Shown here: one piece after another, positions 44,831 through 52,311 of the stretch | How positions within the stretch are numbered: the first letter of the stretch is position 1 | Layout of the letters: the number at the start of each line of letters is the position of its first letter | Origin: Gallalistipes aquisgranensis | GTDB lineage: Bacteria > Bacteroidota > Bacteroidia > Bacteroidales > Rikenellaceae | DNA: 64,000 nucleotides | NCBI RefSeq assembly: GCF_014982715.1 | Contig: NZ_JADCJY010000001.1 | Location: 806,001-870,000, forward strand | Direction of reading: 5' to 3' | Notes under the pieces: model-generated | Seen by the model: only the letters and a program-made list of their open reading frames with translations | Told to the model about the DNA's origin: nothing | Database searches by the model: none | Position numbers and translations under genes: made by a program

Positions 44831-44993
44831 TACGTCCGACGACTGCACGGAACCGGTGCAAATCGAGGGGACTGCCCCGAGGGCGCTACCTCACGATTGC
44901 CGTTCCGCGGAAAACCGGAGGGATTGTCAAGGACACTACCGCTTCGGTTGATGCAAAGAGAATTAAAAACAGAACAAAAGAAAACAACTCACA
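44831..44993 (+). promoter_or_regulatory. Structured leader between rpsI and rpsB
   Basis: No reading frame or clear promoter is seen in this 163-base gap. Short helices are visible: GCAC with GTGC (44845-44848 and 44856-44859), GGGG-ACTG-CCCC (44867-44878) and the palindrome TTCCGCGGAA (44903-44912). It could be an autoregulatory leader in which S2 represses rpsB-tsf, as known in other phyla. The stretch GGAACCGGTGCAAATC followed by CTGCCCCG (44849-44879) strongly recalls the 5' core of cobalamin riboswitches, but the 3' half and B12 box are not convincing. The last 40 bases are A-rich, as is common before Bacteroidota start codons. Confidence 0.45.
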
Positions 44994-45857
44994 ATGCCGA
45001 GAACTGATTTTAATCAATTACTGGAGGCCGGCGTTCATTTCGGCCACCTCAAAAGAAAATGGAATCCCAAGATGGCTCCCTATATCTTTATGGAGAAGAA
45101 CGGGATTCACATCATCGACCTGCACAAGACCGTTGTGAAGGTCGATGAGGCTGCCGCAGCCCTCAAACAGATTGCCAAATCGGGTCGCCGCGTACTTTTC
45201 GTGGCTACCAAGAAGCAGGCGAAGGATGTGGTCGCCGAAACGGTCGCCGCTGTCAACATGCCGTACGTTACGGAGCGTTGGCCGGGCGGTATGCTTACAA
45301 ACTTCCCCACTATACGGAAGGCCGTCAAGAAAATGGCTACCATCGACAAGATGACCAACGACGGTACTTTCGACAATTTTTCGAAACGTGAAAAGCTCCA
45401 GATCGCACGTCAGCGTGCCAAACTGGAGAAAAACCTCGGTTCCATCGCCGACCTGACCCGTCTGCCCGCCGCCCTGTTCGTCGTGGACGTGCAGAAGGAG
45501 GCCAATGCCGTGAAGGAGGCCAAGCGGTTGAACATTCCCGTCTTTGCAATGGTTGATACTTGTTGTGATCCAACCGACATTGATTATGTCATCCCTGCAA
45601 ACGACGATGCGACCAAATCCATCGCTGTGATTCTGGAGGCTGTAACCGCAGCTATCGCAGAGGGTCTGACCGAGCGTAAGCTCGAGAAGGAGAAAGAAGC
45701 TGCCGAGGCTCCTGCAAAGGAGGAGAAAGAAGCCAAACCCCGTATCCGCAAGGCCGTGAAGGCCAATGTGGAGGCTGAGGTTGCAGCCGAGGCACCCAAA
45801 GCCGAAGAGGCTGTGGCTGAAGTGGCAGAACCCGCTGCGGAAACGGCAGCCGAATAA
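44994..45857 (+). CDS. rpsB: 30S ribosomal protein S2
   Basis: A 287-residue ribosomal protein. The S2 core (about residues 1-230) shows LLEAGVHFGHLKRKWNPKMAPYIF, ATKKQAKDVVAE, YVTERWPGGMLTNF and VDTCCDPTDIDYVIPANDDA. The last 50 residues are an Ala/Glu/Lys-rich tail (KEAAEAPAKEEKEAKPRIRK and repeats of AEVAE), longer than in E. coli S2 and likely disordered. It is followed 28 bases later by tsf, the usual rpsB-tsf pair. Confidence 0.97.
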   Translation: MPRTDFNQLLEAGVHFGHLKRKWNPKMAPYIFMEKNGIHIIDLHKTVVKVDEAAAALKQIAKSGRRVLFVATKKQAKDVVAETVAAVNMPYVTERWPGGMLTNFPTIRKAVKKMATIDKMTNDGTFDNFSKREKLQIARQRAKLEKNLGSIADLTRLPAALFVVDVQKEANAVKEAKRLNIPVFAMVDTCCDPTDIDYVIPANDDATKSIAVILEAVTAAIAEGLTERKLEKEKEAAEAPAKEEKEAKPRIRKAVKANVEAEVAAEAPKAEEAVAEVAEPAAETAAE

Positions 45858-45885
45858 TCCGATAACATTAAAGAAAGGAATAACG

Positions 45886-46704
45886 ATGGAAATTAAAGTT
45901 GCAGATGTTGCCAAGCTCCGCAAGATGACCGGAGCCGGTATGATGGACTGCAAAAAGGCGCTGATGGAGGCCAATGGCGATTACGACCGGGCCCAGGAGA
46001 TTATTCGTGAGAAAGGTAAACTGGTCGCCAGCAAGCGTGCCGACCGTTCTGCTACGGAAGGTGTGGTCGTTGCCAAGGTGGTGGGTCAGAAAGCCTATAT
46101 GCTCTGTCTGGCTTGTGAAACCGATTTTGTCGCTAAAAATGCCGAGTTCGGTGCTTCGGCCGAGGCTATTCTGGAGGTGGCCGTGGCGAATGATGCCGCT
46201 GACATGGATGCGCTGCTCGCCTTGAAAATGGGGGATGTGACTGTGGCCGATGCCGTTACCGAAAAATCGGGACAGACCGGAGAGAAGGTGGAGCTGCCTT
46301 TTTATGGGAAGATCGAGGCCCCTATGGTTGCCGCATATGTGCATATGAACAAGAAGTTGGGGGCTTTGGTCGGTTTTAACAAGGAGGTTCCCGAAGAGGT
46401 TGCCCACGATGTGGCCATGCAGGCTACGGCGATGGCCCCCGTGTCGATCAGCCGCGAGGACTGTCCTGCCGACGTGATCGAGAAGGAACGCCATATCGGT
46501 CGCGAACAGGCTCGCCTGGACGGTAAGCCGGAGGCTATGCTGGACAAGATCGCCGAAGGCAAACTGAACAAGTTCTTCGCCGAATCGACGTTGCTGGAAC
46601 AGGCTTTCGTCAAGAACCCGAAACAGAACGTGGGTGCCTATATCAAGGCCGCCGTATCCGACGCAACGGTAGTCGCTTACAAGCGTTTTTCGTTGAACGA
46701 CTAA
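45886..46704 (+). CDS. tsf: Translation elongation factor Ts
   Basis: A 272-residue nucleotide-exchange factor for EF-Tu. The N-terminal UBA-like domain (VADVAKLRKMTGAGMMDCKKALMEANGDYDRAQEIIREKG) and the core CETDFVAKN identify it; the second core repeat (YVHMNKKLGALVGF, DVAMQATAMAPV) follows. The ATG at 45886 gives the family start MEIKVADV; the open frame further upstream is overlap with rpsB. A good terminator follows. Confidence 0.97.
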   Translation: MEIKVADVAKLRKMTGAGMMDCKKALMEANGDYDRAQEIIREKGKLVASKRADRSATEGVVVAKVVGQKAYMLCLACETDFVAKNAEFGASAEAILEVAVANDAADMDALLALKMGDVTVADAVTEKSGQTGEKVELPFYGKIEAPMVAAYVHMNKKLGALVGFNKEVPEEVAHDVAMQATAMAPVSISREDCPADVIEKERHIGREQARLDGKPEAMLDKIAEGKLNKFFAESTLLEQAFVKNPKQNVGAYIKAAVSDATVVAYKRFSLND

Positions 46705-46728
46705 GTTCAGAAACTTTTATATACCAAG

Positions 46729-46763
46729 AAGGTTCCGCACTTTTTCGGTGCGGAACTTTTTTT
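46729..46763 (+). terminator. Intrinsic terminator after tsf
   Basis: GTTCCGCAC (46732-46740) pairs with GTGCGGAAC (46748-46756), extended by AAG/TTT, with a 7-base loop and a following run of seven T. It ends the rplM-rpsI-rpsB-tsf operon. Confidence 0.85.
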
Positions 46764-46812
46764 ATGTGCAGGAATTTTTTATTTTTACTTAAATTTTTGA
46801 AAAAGGAAAAGT

Positions 46813-48237
46813 ATGCGATTGTCTTGGGTTGGAATGGTGTTCGCGGCTTTGATCGGTACGAATCAAGTCGTTGCGGAAGTATCCCGGGAGGGACAGAAGA
46901 TGAAAAGGTGTGCCGTTTCCGTGGATACGATCCGGGTGGAGGCTCCGTTCGATATGCCTTTGCTGGAAGTGCCAGTTTTTCCCGATTCGGATTTTGTGAT
47001 TACTGCATACGGGGCCCAAGAAGGCGGTTCTGCCGATTGCACACGGGCGATAGCCGATGCTGTCGCAGCCTGTCACGAGGCCGGAGGTGGACGTGTCGTC
47101 GTTCCGGCCGGCCGGTGGCTGACCGGGCCGGTACATCTGAAAAGCTATGTCGATCTGCATATAGAAGAGGGGGCAACCCTTGTGTTCAAGGGCGATCCGG
47201 AGAGTTATCTGCCCGCCGTCCGCTCCAGTTGGGAAGGCATGGAGTGCTATAATTACTCCCCGCTGATTTATGCGTTTGAATGTACCGATGTCGCCGTGAC
47301 GGGCCGGGGAACCCTCTCTCCGGTCATGGACGTCTGGGCGAAATGGTTCACCCGGCCGGCGGCCCATATGGCGGCATTGAAAGAACTCTATACGATGGCG
47401 GCCGAGGGTGTTCCCGTGGAACGACGCCAGATGGCGCGGGGGGAGAATAATATGCGCCCACACTTCCTGCAGTTCAACCGTTGCAGGCGGGTGTTGGTGG
47501 AAGATGTGAAGATTCGGAACAGTCCTTTCTGGACGATCCATTTGCTTCTGTGCGATGGTGCGGTCGTGCGACGGGTGGATATCCGGGCTCATGGACACAA
47601 CAATGACGGAGTCGATCCGGAGATGAGCCGGAACGTGTTGATAGAACACTGCATATTCGATCAGGGAGACGATGCGATCGCAATCAAATCGGGGGCCGAC
47701 CGGGACGGCCGCCGGCTGAATACGCCTACAGAGAATCTGGTGATGCGTCATTGTACGATGCGTAACGGACATCAGTTGGTGGCGATCGGAAGCGAACTTT
47801 CGGGAGGCATCCGCAATGTTTACGTGCATGACTGCGTATTCGAAAACGAGCCGGATGACCGTCCCCAAAATCTGATGTTTATCAAAACCAATGTCCGGCG
47901 CGGCGGATACGTGGAGAATGTCTGGTTGGAAAATATTACGGCCAACAGTACCCGGTACGGCGTTTTGGGGATTGATACCGATGTGTTGTACCAGTGGCGC
48001 GATCTGGTGCCTACGTATGAGGAGGTCCTGACGAGGATCGAAGGCATCCATGTCCGGAATATTCGCTTGGGGGAGTGTGCCGTGCCGTTCAGGCTGTTGG
48101 GGGATGCCCGGCTGCCGATCCGCGATGTGGAGATCGAGAACGTGGTGGTAGGAAAGGTAACCGGGGAACCGCGTGTTTATAAGAATGCAGAGAATGTCCG
48201 GGAAAAGAATATCTCGATCGGAGGGAGCGCAAAATAG
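46813..48237 (+). CDS. Glycoside hydrolase family 28 (polygalacturonase-like), secreted
   Basis: A 474-residue exported right-handed beta-helix enzyme that should hydrolyse galacturonic-acid or rhamnogalacturonan linkages of pectin. A signal peptide (RLSWVGMVFAALIGTNQVVA) is followed by the pectin-lyase-fold start ITAYGAQEGGSADCTRAIADAV. Catalytic region motifs are HNNDGVDPEMS near residue 266, DQGDDAIAIKSG near 287 (the Asp pair), GHQLVAIGSE near 317 (family consensus GHGxSIGS) and MFIKTN near 355 (consensus RIKT). No SusC/SusD genes or other pectin enzymes are nearby, so it is not in a polysaccharide utilisation locus here. No terminator is visible before the convergent AddA-like gene. Confidence 0.92.
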   Translation: MRLSWVGMVFAALIGTNQVVAEVSREGQKMKRCAVSVDTIRVEAPFDMPLLEVPVFPDSDFVITAYGAQEGGSADCTRAIADAVAACHEAGGGRVVVPAGRWLTGPVHLKSYVDLHIEEGATLVFKGDPESYLPAVRSSWEGMECYNYSPLIYAFECTDVAVTGRGTLSPVMDVWAKWFTRPAAHMAALKELYTMAAEGVPVERRQMARGENNMRPHFLQFNRCRRVLVEDVKIRNSPFWTIHLLLCDGAVVRRVDIRAHGHNNDGVDPEMSRNVLIEHCIFDQGDDAIAIKSGADRDGRRLNTPTENLVMRHCTMRNGHQLVAIGSELSGGIRNVYVHDCVFENEPDDRPQNLMFIKTNVRRGGYVENVWLENITANSTRYGVLGIDTDVLYQWRDLVPTYEEVLTRIEGIHVRNIRLGECAVPFRLLGDARLPIRDVEIENVVVGKVTGEPRVYKNAENVREKNISIGGSAK

Positions 48238-48298
48238 AAGTGTCTGAATGGTGCCGGGACCGTTAGCCCGAAAGAAAAACCGTAGTGTCGGACCGCTT

Positions 48299-51200
48299 CT
48301 ATTCCTCTTCGGAAATTTGTTCTACGTCTTCCAGAGAGACATACCATATGTATCCCCTTATGTCGTTGTAGCCCATTGATCGCAGAAGGTGCATATAGCT
48401 TCTGATCTGGCGTTTATGGGCAGCGCTGCGCAGCAATCCGAATTTGTAATCCACGACGACGGCTTCTTTTCCCCGGATCATGACCCGGTCCGGACGCCGG
48501 GGGAACGGCGTTCCCGGAACGATAATCTCGTTCTCGTTGCGAACGGTTTCCCAGGAAGAGTCGAACCATCTGCGGACGATTTCGTTATGGAAGGCCTGTT
48601 CGATGGTTTCCTTTAGCGTGGTGGCTTCGGCGGCGGTCAATGTACCGTTGTCGAGCATGTTTTTCAATTCCGTTTCGATGTCTTGTTCCGTTCCTGCCTT
48701 TTCGAAAATACGGTGCATCAGGATGCCGTAGTTGCGCGGGGAGAGGGGCGGAATCTCTCCTTCTTCTCCGAGGTAGCGCTGCATGGGCATTCGCAGGCGG
48801 ACTTTTGCTTCCGTTTCCCGGGAGGGATACCGGGCTGCCGAGTGCTGTTCCGTCCGTATGTTGTCTGTATGTACGATCGGTGTGCCGAACTCGATTCGGG
48901 TGCCAGCCTCCGTGTTGGATACCTTTCCGGACAGGTCGCCCAGCGATGCGGTCTCTCCCGACAGGGCGATCGAATCCAGAATCAGTGCGCTGATTTTTTT
49001 CGAACCGCTTAGGGACGGATTTTTTTTCGCTTCGGGCATCATGATATGAAGTTCCTCTTCGGCCCGGGTCGTAGCTACGTAAAATGTGTTGATGTTATCG
49101 ATGTGGGACAGGACCATTTCGTTGAAATATTCTTCCGCGAAAAACGACTCTCCCATCTCTTTTTTGAACCCGACCGGAATTCGTCCGGCGGCTTCGAAAG
49201 GTGTACCGGCACAGTCGGCCCACAGGATCGTCCGGCTTTTGGGGTTCATCTCCCAGTTGCAGTAGGGGATCAGAACGGCTTTGTATTGCAATCCTTTGGC
49301 TTTGTGGACCGTGATGATCGTTATGGCCGAACGGCTTTGGGGCATGTGGACCGATTGGGAGGCCCCGGTGTCGTCCCACCATTTGAGAAACAGGGGCAGA
49401 TCGGCGATCGTGGAGGTGCTGAAAGCGATCATCTGTTCGTGCAGCGCCTGGATGTAGGCGATGTCCTCCCTTTTTTCGGCCAGCCTGTAACGGATCAGGA
49501 TTTTTTCGAATGCCTCCTGCGGAGACCGGATGCGCAGCGACCGGAGAAATTCCGCCTCCTCAGCAGGAAGAGGATGACTGAAGGGCAGGTTAAGCCAACG
49601 CCGATAGACTGCCTGTCGGATCGCATCGTCCGGATTGACGGCCAGCCTCAGGCAGGCGACGATGAATCCGGCTACAGGGGCTGCTCCGATCGTAAGCGCT
49701 TCGGCCGTGACGACATTATAGCTGTACGGTGAATTCGGGTGGCGGCTCTTGTAGTCGAGCAGCAGGTTGGCGATTTTTACGCCTTCGGCATTGTAGCGTA
49801 CCAGAATGGCGATATCGCTGGGTGCATATCCCCGGGCCTGCAGTTCTTCGATCCGTCCGATGACGGGCGGAAACGTTTCCGTATCCTCGTTTTCATCGTG
49901 TCTGTATTGGGTGAGAGTGATATATCCCTTCCATGCTTTGTCCCGGGGTTTTTGCGCGTGACCCGCATACGCTTTGCGAAGCATGCCGGACAGTCGGTTG
50001 TGGCACTTCACGGGAATGACACCTTTTTCCCCAGCTTCGTCCAACAAGGCGTCGAGCCGGTCGTTGTCGAGTGTGACGCAACCTTCGACGATCCGGTTGT
50101 TGAACTCCACGATGCTGCGCAGACTTCGGTAATTCGTGGTCAGATCGTACCGGGATACCGAGCCGAACTGCCGGTCTATATCCTGTGCCAGTATCTGCCA
50201 GTCACCGCCCCGCCAGCGGTAGATGGACTGCTTGACATCGCCCACCAACAAAACGGGAGAGGCGTCGGACTGGGAGACGGCATTTTGGAGCAGAGGGACG
50301 AAATTTTCCCATTGCATGGCCGAGGTATCCTGGAATTCGTCGATCATGAAGCGGGAAAAATGGTTGCCGGCCTTTTCGAAAATAAACGGAGTGTCGTTTC
50401 CGGCGATCAGTTTGTGCAGGATCGTATTTGTTTCCGAAATGGGCATGATGTTTTCCTTGTTGCACAGTTCTGCGATCTTTTCCGACAGATCGGCGAGAAG
50501 AGCGAAGTTCCGGTAGTTCTCCCGGAGCAGACCGCAACTGGAGAGAAAACGGGCGTTTTCGTCCCACAGGCGGCAAAGTTCTTCCAGCAAAGGTCTCAGC
50601 CTGGGGATCAGCGCGATGATATCCGCCTTGTGCGGAGAGGTTTTCGCATACCATTTTTCATCCGCACCGAGTGCGTCCGCCACCCGCTTGCCGTAGGGGC
50701 CGATCGTCCCCGCGGCCGTTTTGACGAAGTAACTGGTGAATCCGGTCCGTCCCGAGGCGAAGTCGGTCGGGTCAAGACCACCCTCTCCGATGATTTCGAG
50801 TGCCTGTCGTGCCATACGCCGCATCCGGTCCGCGACGGCATGGGCCTGGGAGGTGGCTTTGCGGACGATCTCACCCAGTTTCTCTTTCGAAGCCGTCGCA
50901 TTTTCCCCGTGGCGGGTCAGTGCGCGGTAATTCTCCTTGAACAGCTCTTTCCCCAAGCGTACGAGCTCCGTCTTGATGTCCCACTTCTTGTTCTCCTGTA
51001 TCTTTTCCTCCACGAAATCGACGATCCATTTTTTCAGGGCGTCGTTCACCGAAATATCCTCGATCAGATTGTCGGCTGCTTTGCCCAGCAGGTTGTCGGT
51101 CTGGAGTTCCAGATTGAAATTCAGGTCCACCCCCAGTTCCTTGATGAAAGAACGGATGATGCGCTGGAAGAATTTGTCGATCGTAAGGATGGCGAAATGG

Positions 51201-51499
51201 CTGTAATCATGCAGGATGCGGGTGCGGGCCGTGTGGGCCCGTTCACGTATCTGGACGGGAGTGAGCTCCAGTTCGCGTTGCAGGTCGTCCCGGTAGGGAG
51301 AGGTCTCGCCTTCGGCCAGGAGATTGATTTCGCTCAGGATGCGCTGTTTCATCTCCTCCGTTGCCTTGTTGGTGAAAGTTACGGCCAGGATATGCCGGTA
51401 GAGATATGGCTCCTCGATTACACTTCGGACATACTCGTAGGCAAGCCGGTAGGTTTTTCCGGAACCTGCCGAGGCTTTTACTATTTGGACGCTTCCCAT
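48299..51499 (-). CDS. UvrD-type helicase/exonuclease, AddA-like
   Basis: A 1066-residue superfamily 1 helicase with a C-terminal nuclease, probably one half of an AddAB-type double-strand-break resection enzyme. Helicase motifs are ASAGSGKT at 9-16 (I), AVTFTNKATEEM near 39 (Ia), LTIDKFFQ near 105, FSRFMIDEFQDTSAMQW near 385 (II, DEFQDT), LVGDVKQSIYRWRGGD near 420 (III), ITIITVHKAKGLQYKAVLIP near 732 (V) and YVATTRAEEEL near 815 (VI). The PD-(D/E)XK nuclease motif RPDRVMIRGKEAVVVDYKFG lies near 1000-1018. The AddB-like gene is 0.8 kb away on the other strand with a GIN-domain gene between. Its promoter is at 51524-51556. Confidence 0.92.
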   Translation of the reverse strand: MGSVQIVKASAGSGKTYRLAYEYVRSVIEEPYLYRHILAVTFTNKATEEMKQRILSEINLLAEGETSPYRDDLQRELELTPVQIRERAHTARTRILHDYSHFAILTIDKFFQRIIRSFIKELGVDLNFNLELQTDNLLGKAADNLIEDISVNDALKKWIVDFVEEKIQENKKWDIKTELVRLGKELFKENYRALTRHGENATASKEKLGEIVRKATSQAHAVADRMRRMARQALEIIGEGGLDPTDFASGRTGFTSYFVKTAAGTIGPYGKRVADALGADEKWYAKTSPHKADIIALIPRLRPLLEELCRLWDENARFLSSCGLLRENYRNFALLADLSEKIAELCNKENIMPISETNTILHKLIAGNDTPFIFEKAGNHFSRFMIDEFQDTSAMQWENFVPLLQNAVSQSDASPVLLVGDVKQSIYRWRGGDWQILAQDIDRQFGSVSRYDLTTNYRSLRSIVEFNNRIVEGCVTLDNDRLDALLDEAGEKGVIPVKCHNRLSGMLRKAYAGHAQKPRDKAWKGYITLTQYRHDENEDTETFPPVIGRIEELQARGYAPSDIAILVRYNAEGVKIANLLLDYKSRHPNSPYSYNVVTAEALTIGAAPVAGFIVACLRLAVNPDDAIRQAVYRRWLNLPFSHPLPAEEAEFLRSLRIRSPQEAFEKILIRYRLAEKREDIAYIQALHEQMIAFSTSTIADLPLFLKWWDDTGASQSVHMPQSRSAITIITVHKAKGLQYKAVLIPYCNWEMNPKSRTILWADCAGTPFEAAGRIPVGFKKEMGESFFAEEYFNEMVLSHIDNINTFYVATTRAEEELHIMMPEAKKNPSLSGSKKISALILDSIALSGETASLGDLSGKVSNTEAGTRIEFGTPIVHTDNIRTEQHSAARYPSRETEAKVRLRMPMQRYLGEEGEIPPLSPRNYGILMHRIFEKAGTEQDIETELKNMLDNGTLTAAEATTLKETIEQAFHNEIVRRWFDSSWETVRNENEIIVPGTPFPRRPDRVMIRGKEAVVVDYKFGLLRSAAHKRQIRSYMHLLRSMGYNDIRGYIWYVSLEDVEQISEEE

Positions 51500-51523
51500 C
51501 TTTTCCCGTGGAGATTGAAGTGA

Positions 51524-51556
51524 TAAAGTTAGAGAAAATATGCGGATTTCGCCAAA
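51524..51556 (-). promoter_or_regulatory. Promoter of the AddA-like gene
   Basis: On the minus strand TTTGG (51552-51556), a 20-base spacer and TAACTTTA (51524-51531) match the Bacteroidota promoter with one mismatch, 24 bases before the ATG at 51499. Confidence 0.6.
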
Positions 51557-51563
51557 TAATTTG

Positions 51564-51571
51564 TATCTTCG
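51564..51571 (+). promoter_or_regulatory. Putative -7 box of the GIN-domain gene
   Basis: TATCTTCG is one base off TAnnTTTG, 21 bases before the ATG at 51593. It lies only 8 bases from the -33 element of the divergent AddA-like gene. Confidence 0.45.
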
Positions 51572-51592
51572 GGGTGATTAAAACAAGAGAGT

Positions 51593-52288
51593 ATGAAGAA
51601 GATTTTTGCAGCGGTCGCAGCGATCCTCTGTTCGGCCGGGGCGGTTTTCGCCCAGCAGACGATCCGGAGCGACAAGGTTTCCTGGTTCAATACTGTGAGT
51701 CTCACCGGAAAACTGGCTGTCGAACTGATTCCTTCGGACACGAATCGAATCAACATCGAGTTGAAAGATACGGATATTACCAAGTTGGAGTGGGGGGTGA
51801 CGGACAGTGTCCTGACGGTTAAACTGCGTCCGGGAGGTGTATCGCCCAAAGGCAGTGCGGTCGTTGTGATTCACTATCGTGTGCTCGACGATCTGCGGGT
51901 CAACGGTGCGGAAGTGAAGACGCAGGATACGCTTGCCGGAGGAATGATGTCGATCGACCTGTCCGGCGGAGCCAAGCTGACGGCTACGGTGAAGTGCCAG
52001 GACCTGGACCTGAAGCTGTCGGGAAATTCGGCAGCCCAGATGGATGGGTATGCCAAGTATTTCACCCTGCGCGCGGCTCTTCGCAGTAAGGCCGATGCCC
52101 GGAATCTGGATGCCCAGAGCGTGACCGTGCAGGCGTACTCCAATTCGGAACTCTATGTGGATGCGATGGAGCGTCTGGTGGCCGAGACAGGGACGGGCGG
52201 TACCGTGTTCTATACGGGGAAGCCGCAGATCGTCAAGCTTTCCACCAAGATGGGCGGCAATATACACGACATAGACGGAAAAAGGTAG
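51593..52288 (+). CDS. Secreted GIN-domain (DUF2807) protein
   Basis: A 231-residue exported protein. After the signal peptide (KKIFAAVAAILCSAGAVFAQ) the body is a right-handed beta-helix-like repeat of short strands: SVVIHYRVLDDLRVNGAEVKTQD-type runs, IDLSGGAKLTATVKCQDLDLKLSGNSAAQM, and VTVQAYSNSELYVDA. This is the pattern of the GIN/DUF2807 family, called the head domain of putative auto-transporter adhesins, common in Bacteroidota with unknown function. It lies 23 bases upstream of the AddB-like gene and may share its transcript, though no functional link is evident. Confidence 0.85.
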   Translation: MKKIFAAVAAILCSAGAVFAQQTIRSDKVSWFNTVSLTGKLAVELIPSDTNRINIELKDTDITKLEWGVTDSVLTVKLRPGGVSPKGSAVVVIHYRVLDDLRVNGAEVKTQDTLAGGMMSIDLSGGAKLTATVKCQDLDLKLSGNSAAQMDGYAKYFTLRAALRSKADARNLDAQSVTVQAYSNSELYVDAMERLVAETGTGGTVFYTGKPQIVKLSTKMGGNIHDIDGKR

Positions 52289-52311
52289 GTACTGCCGCTC
52301 GAAGGCGGAAT

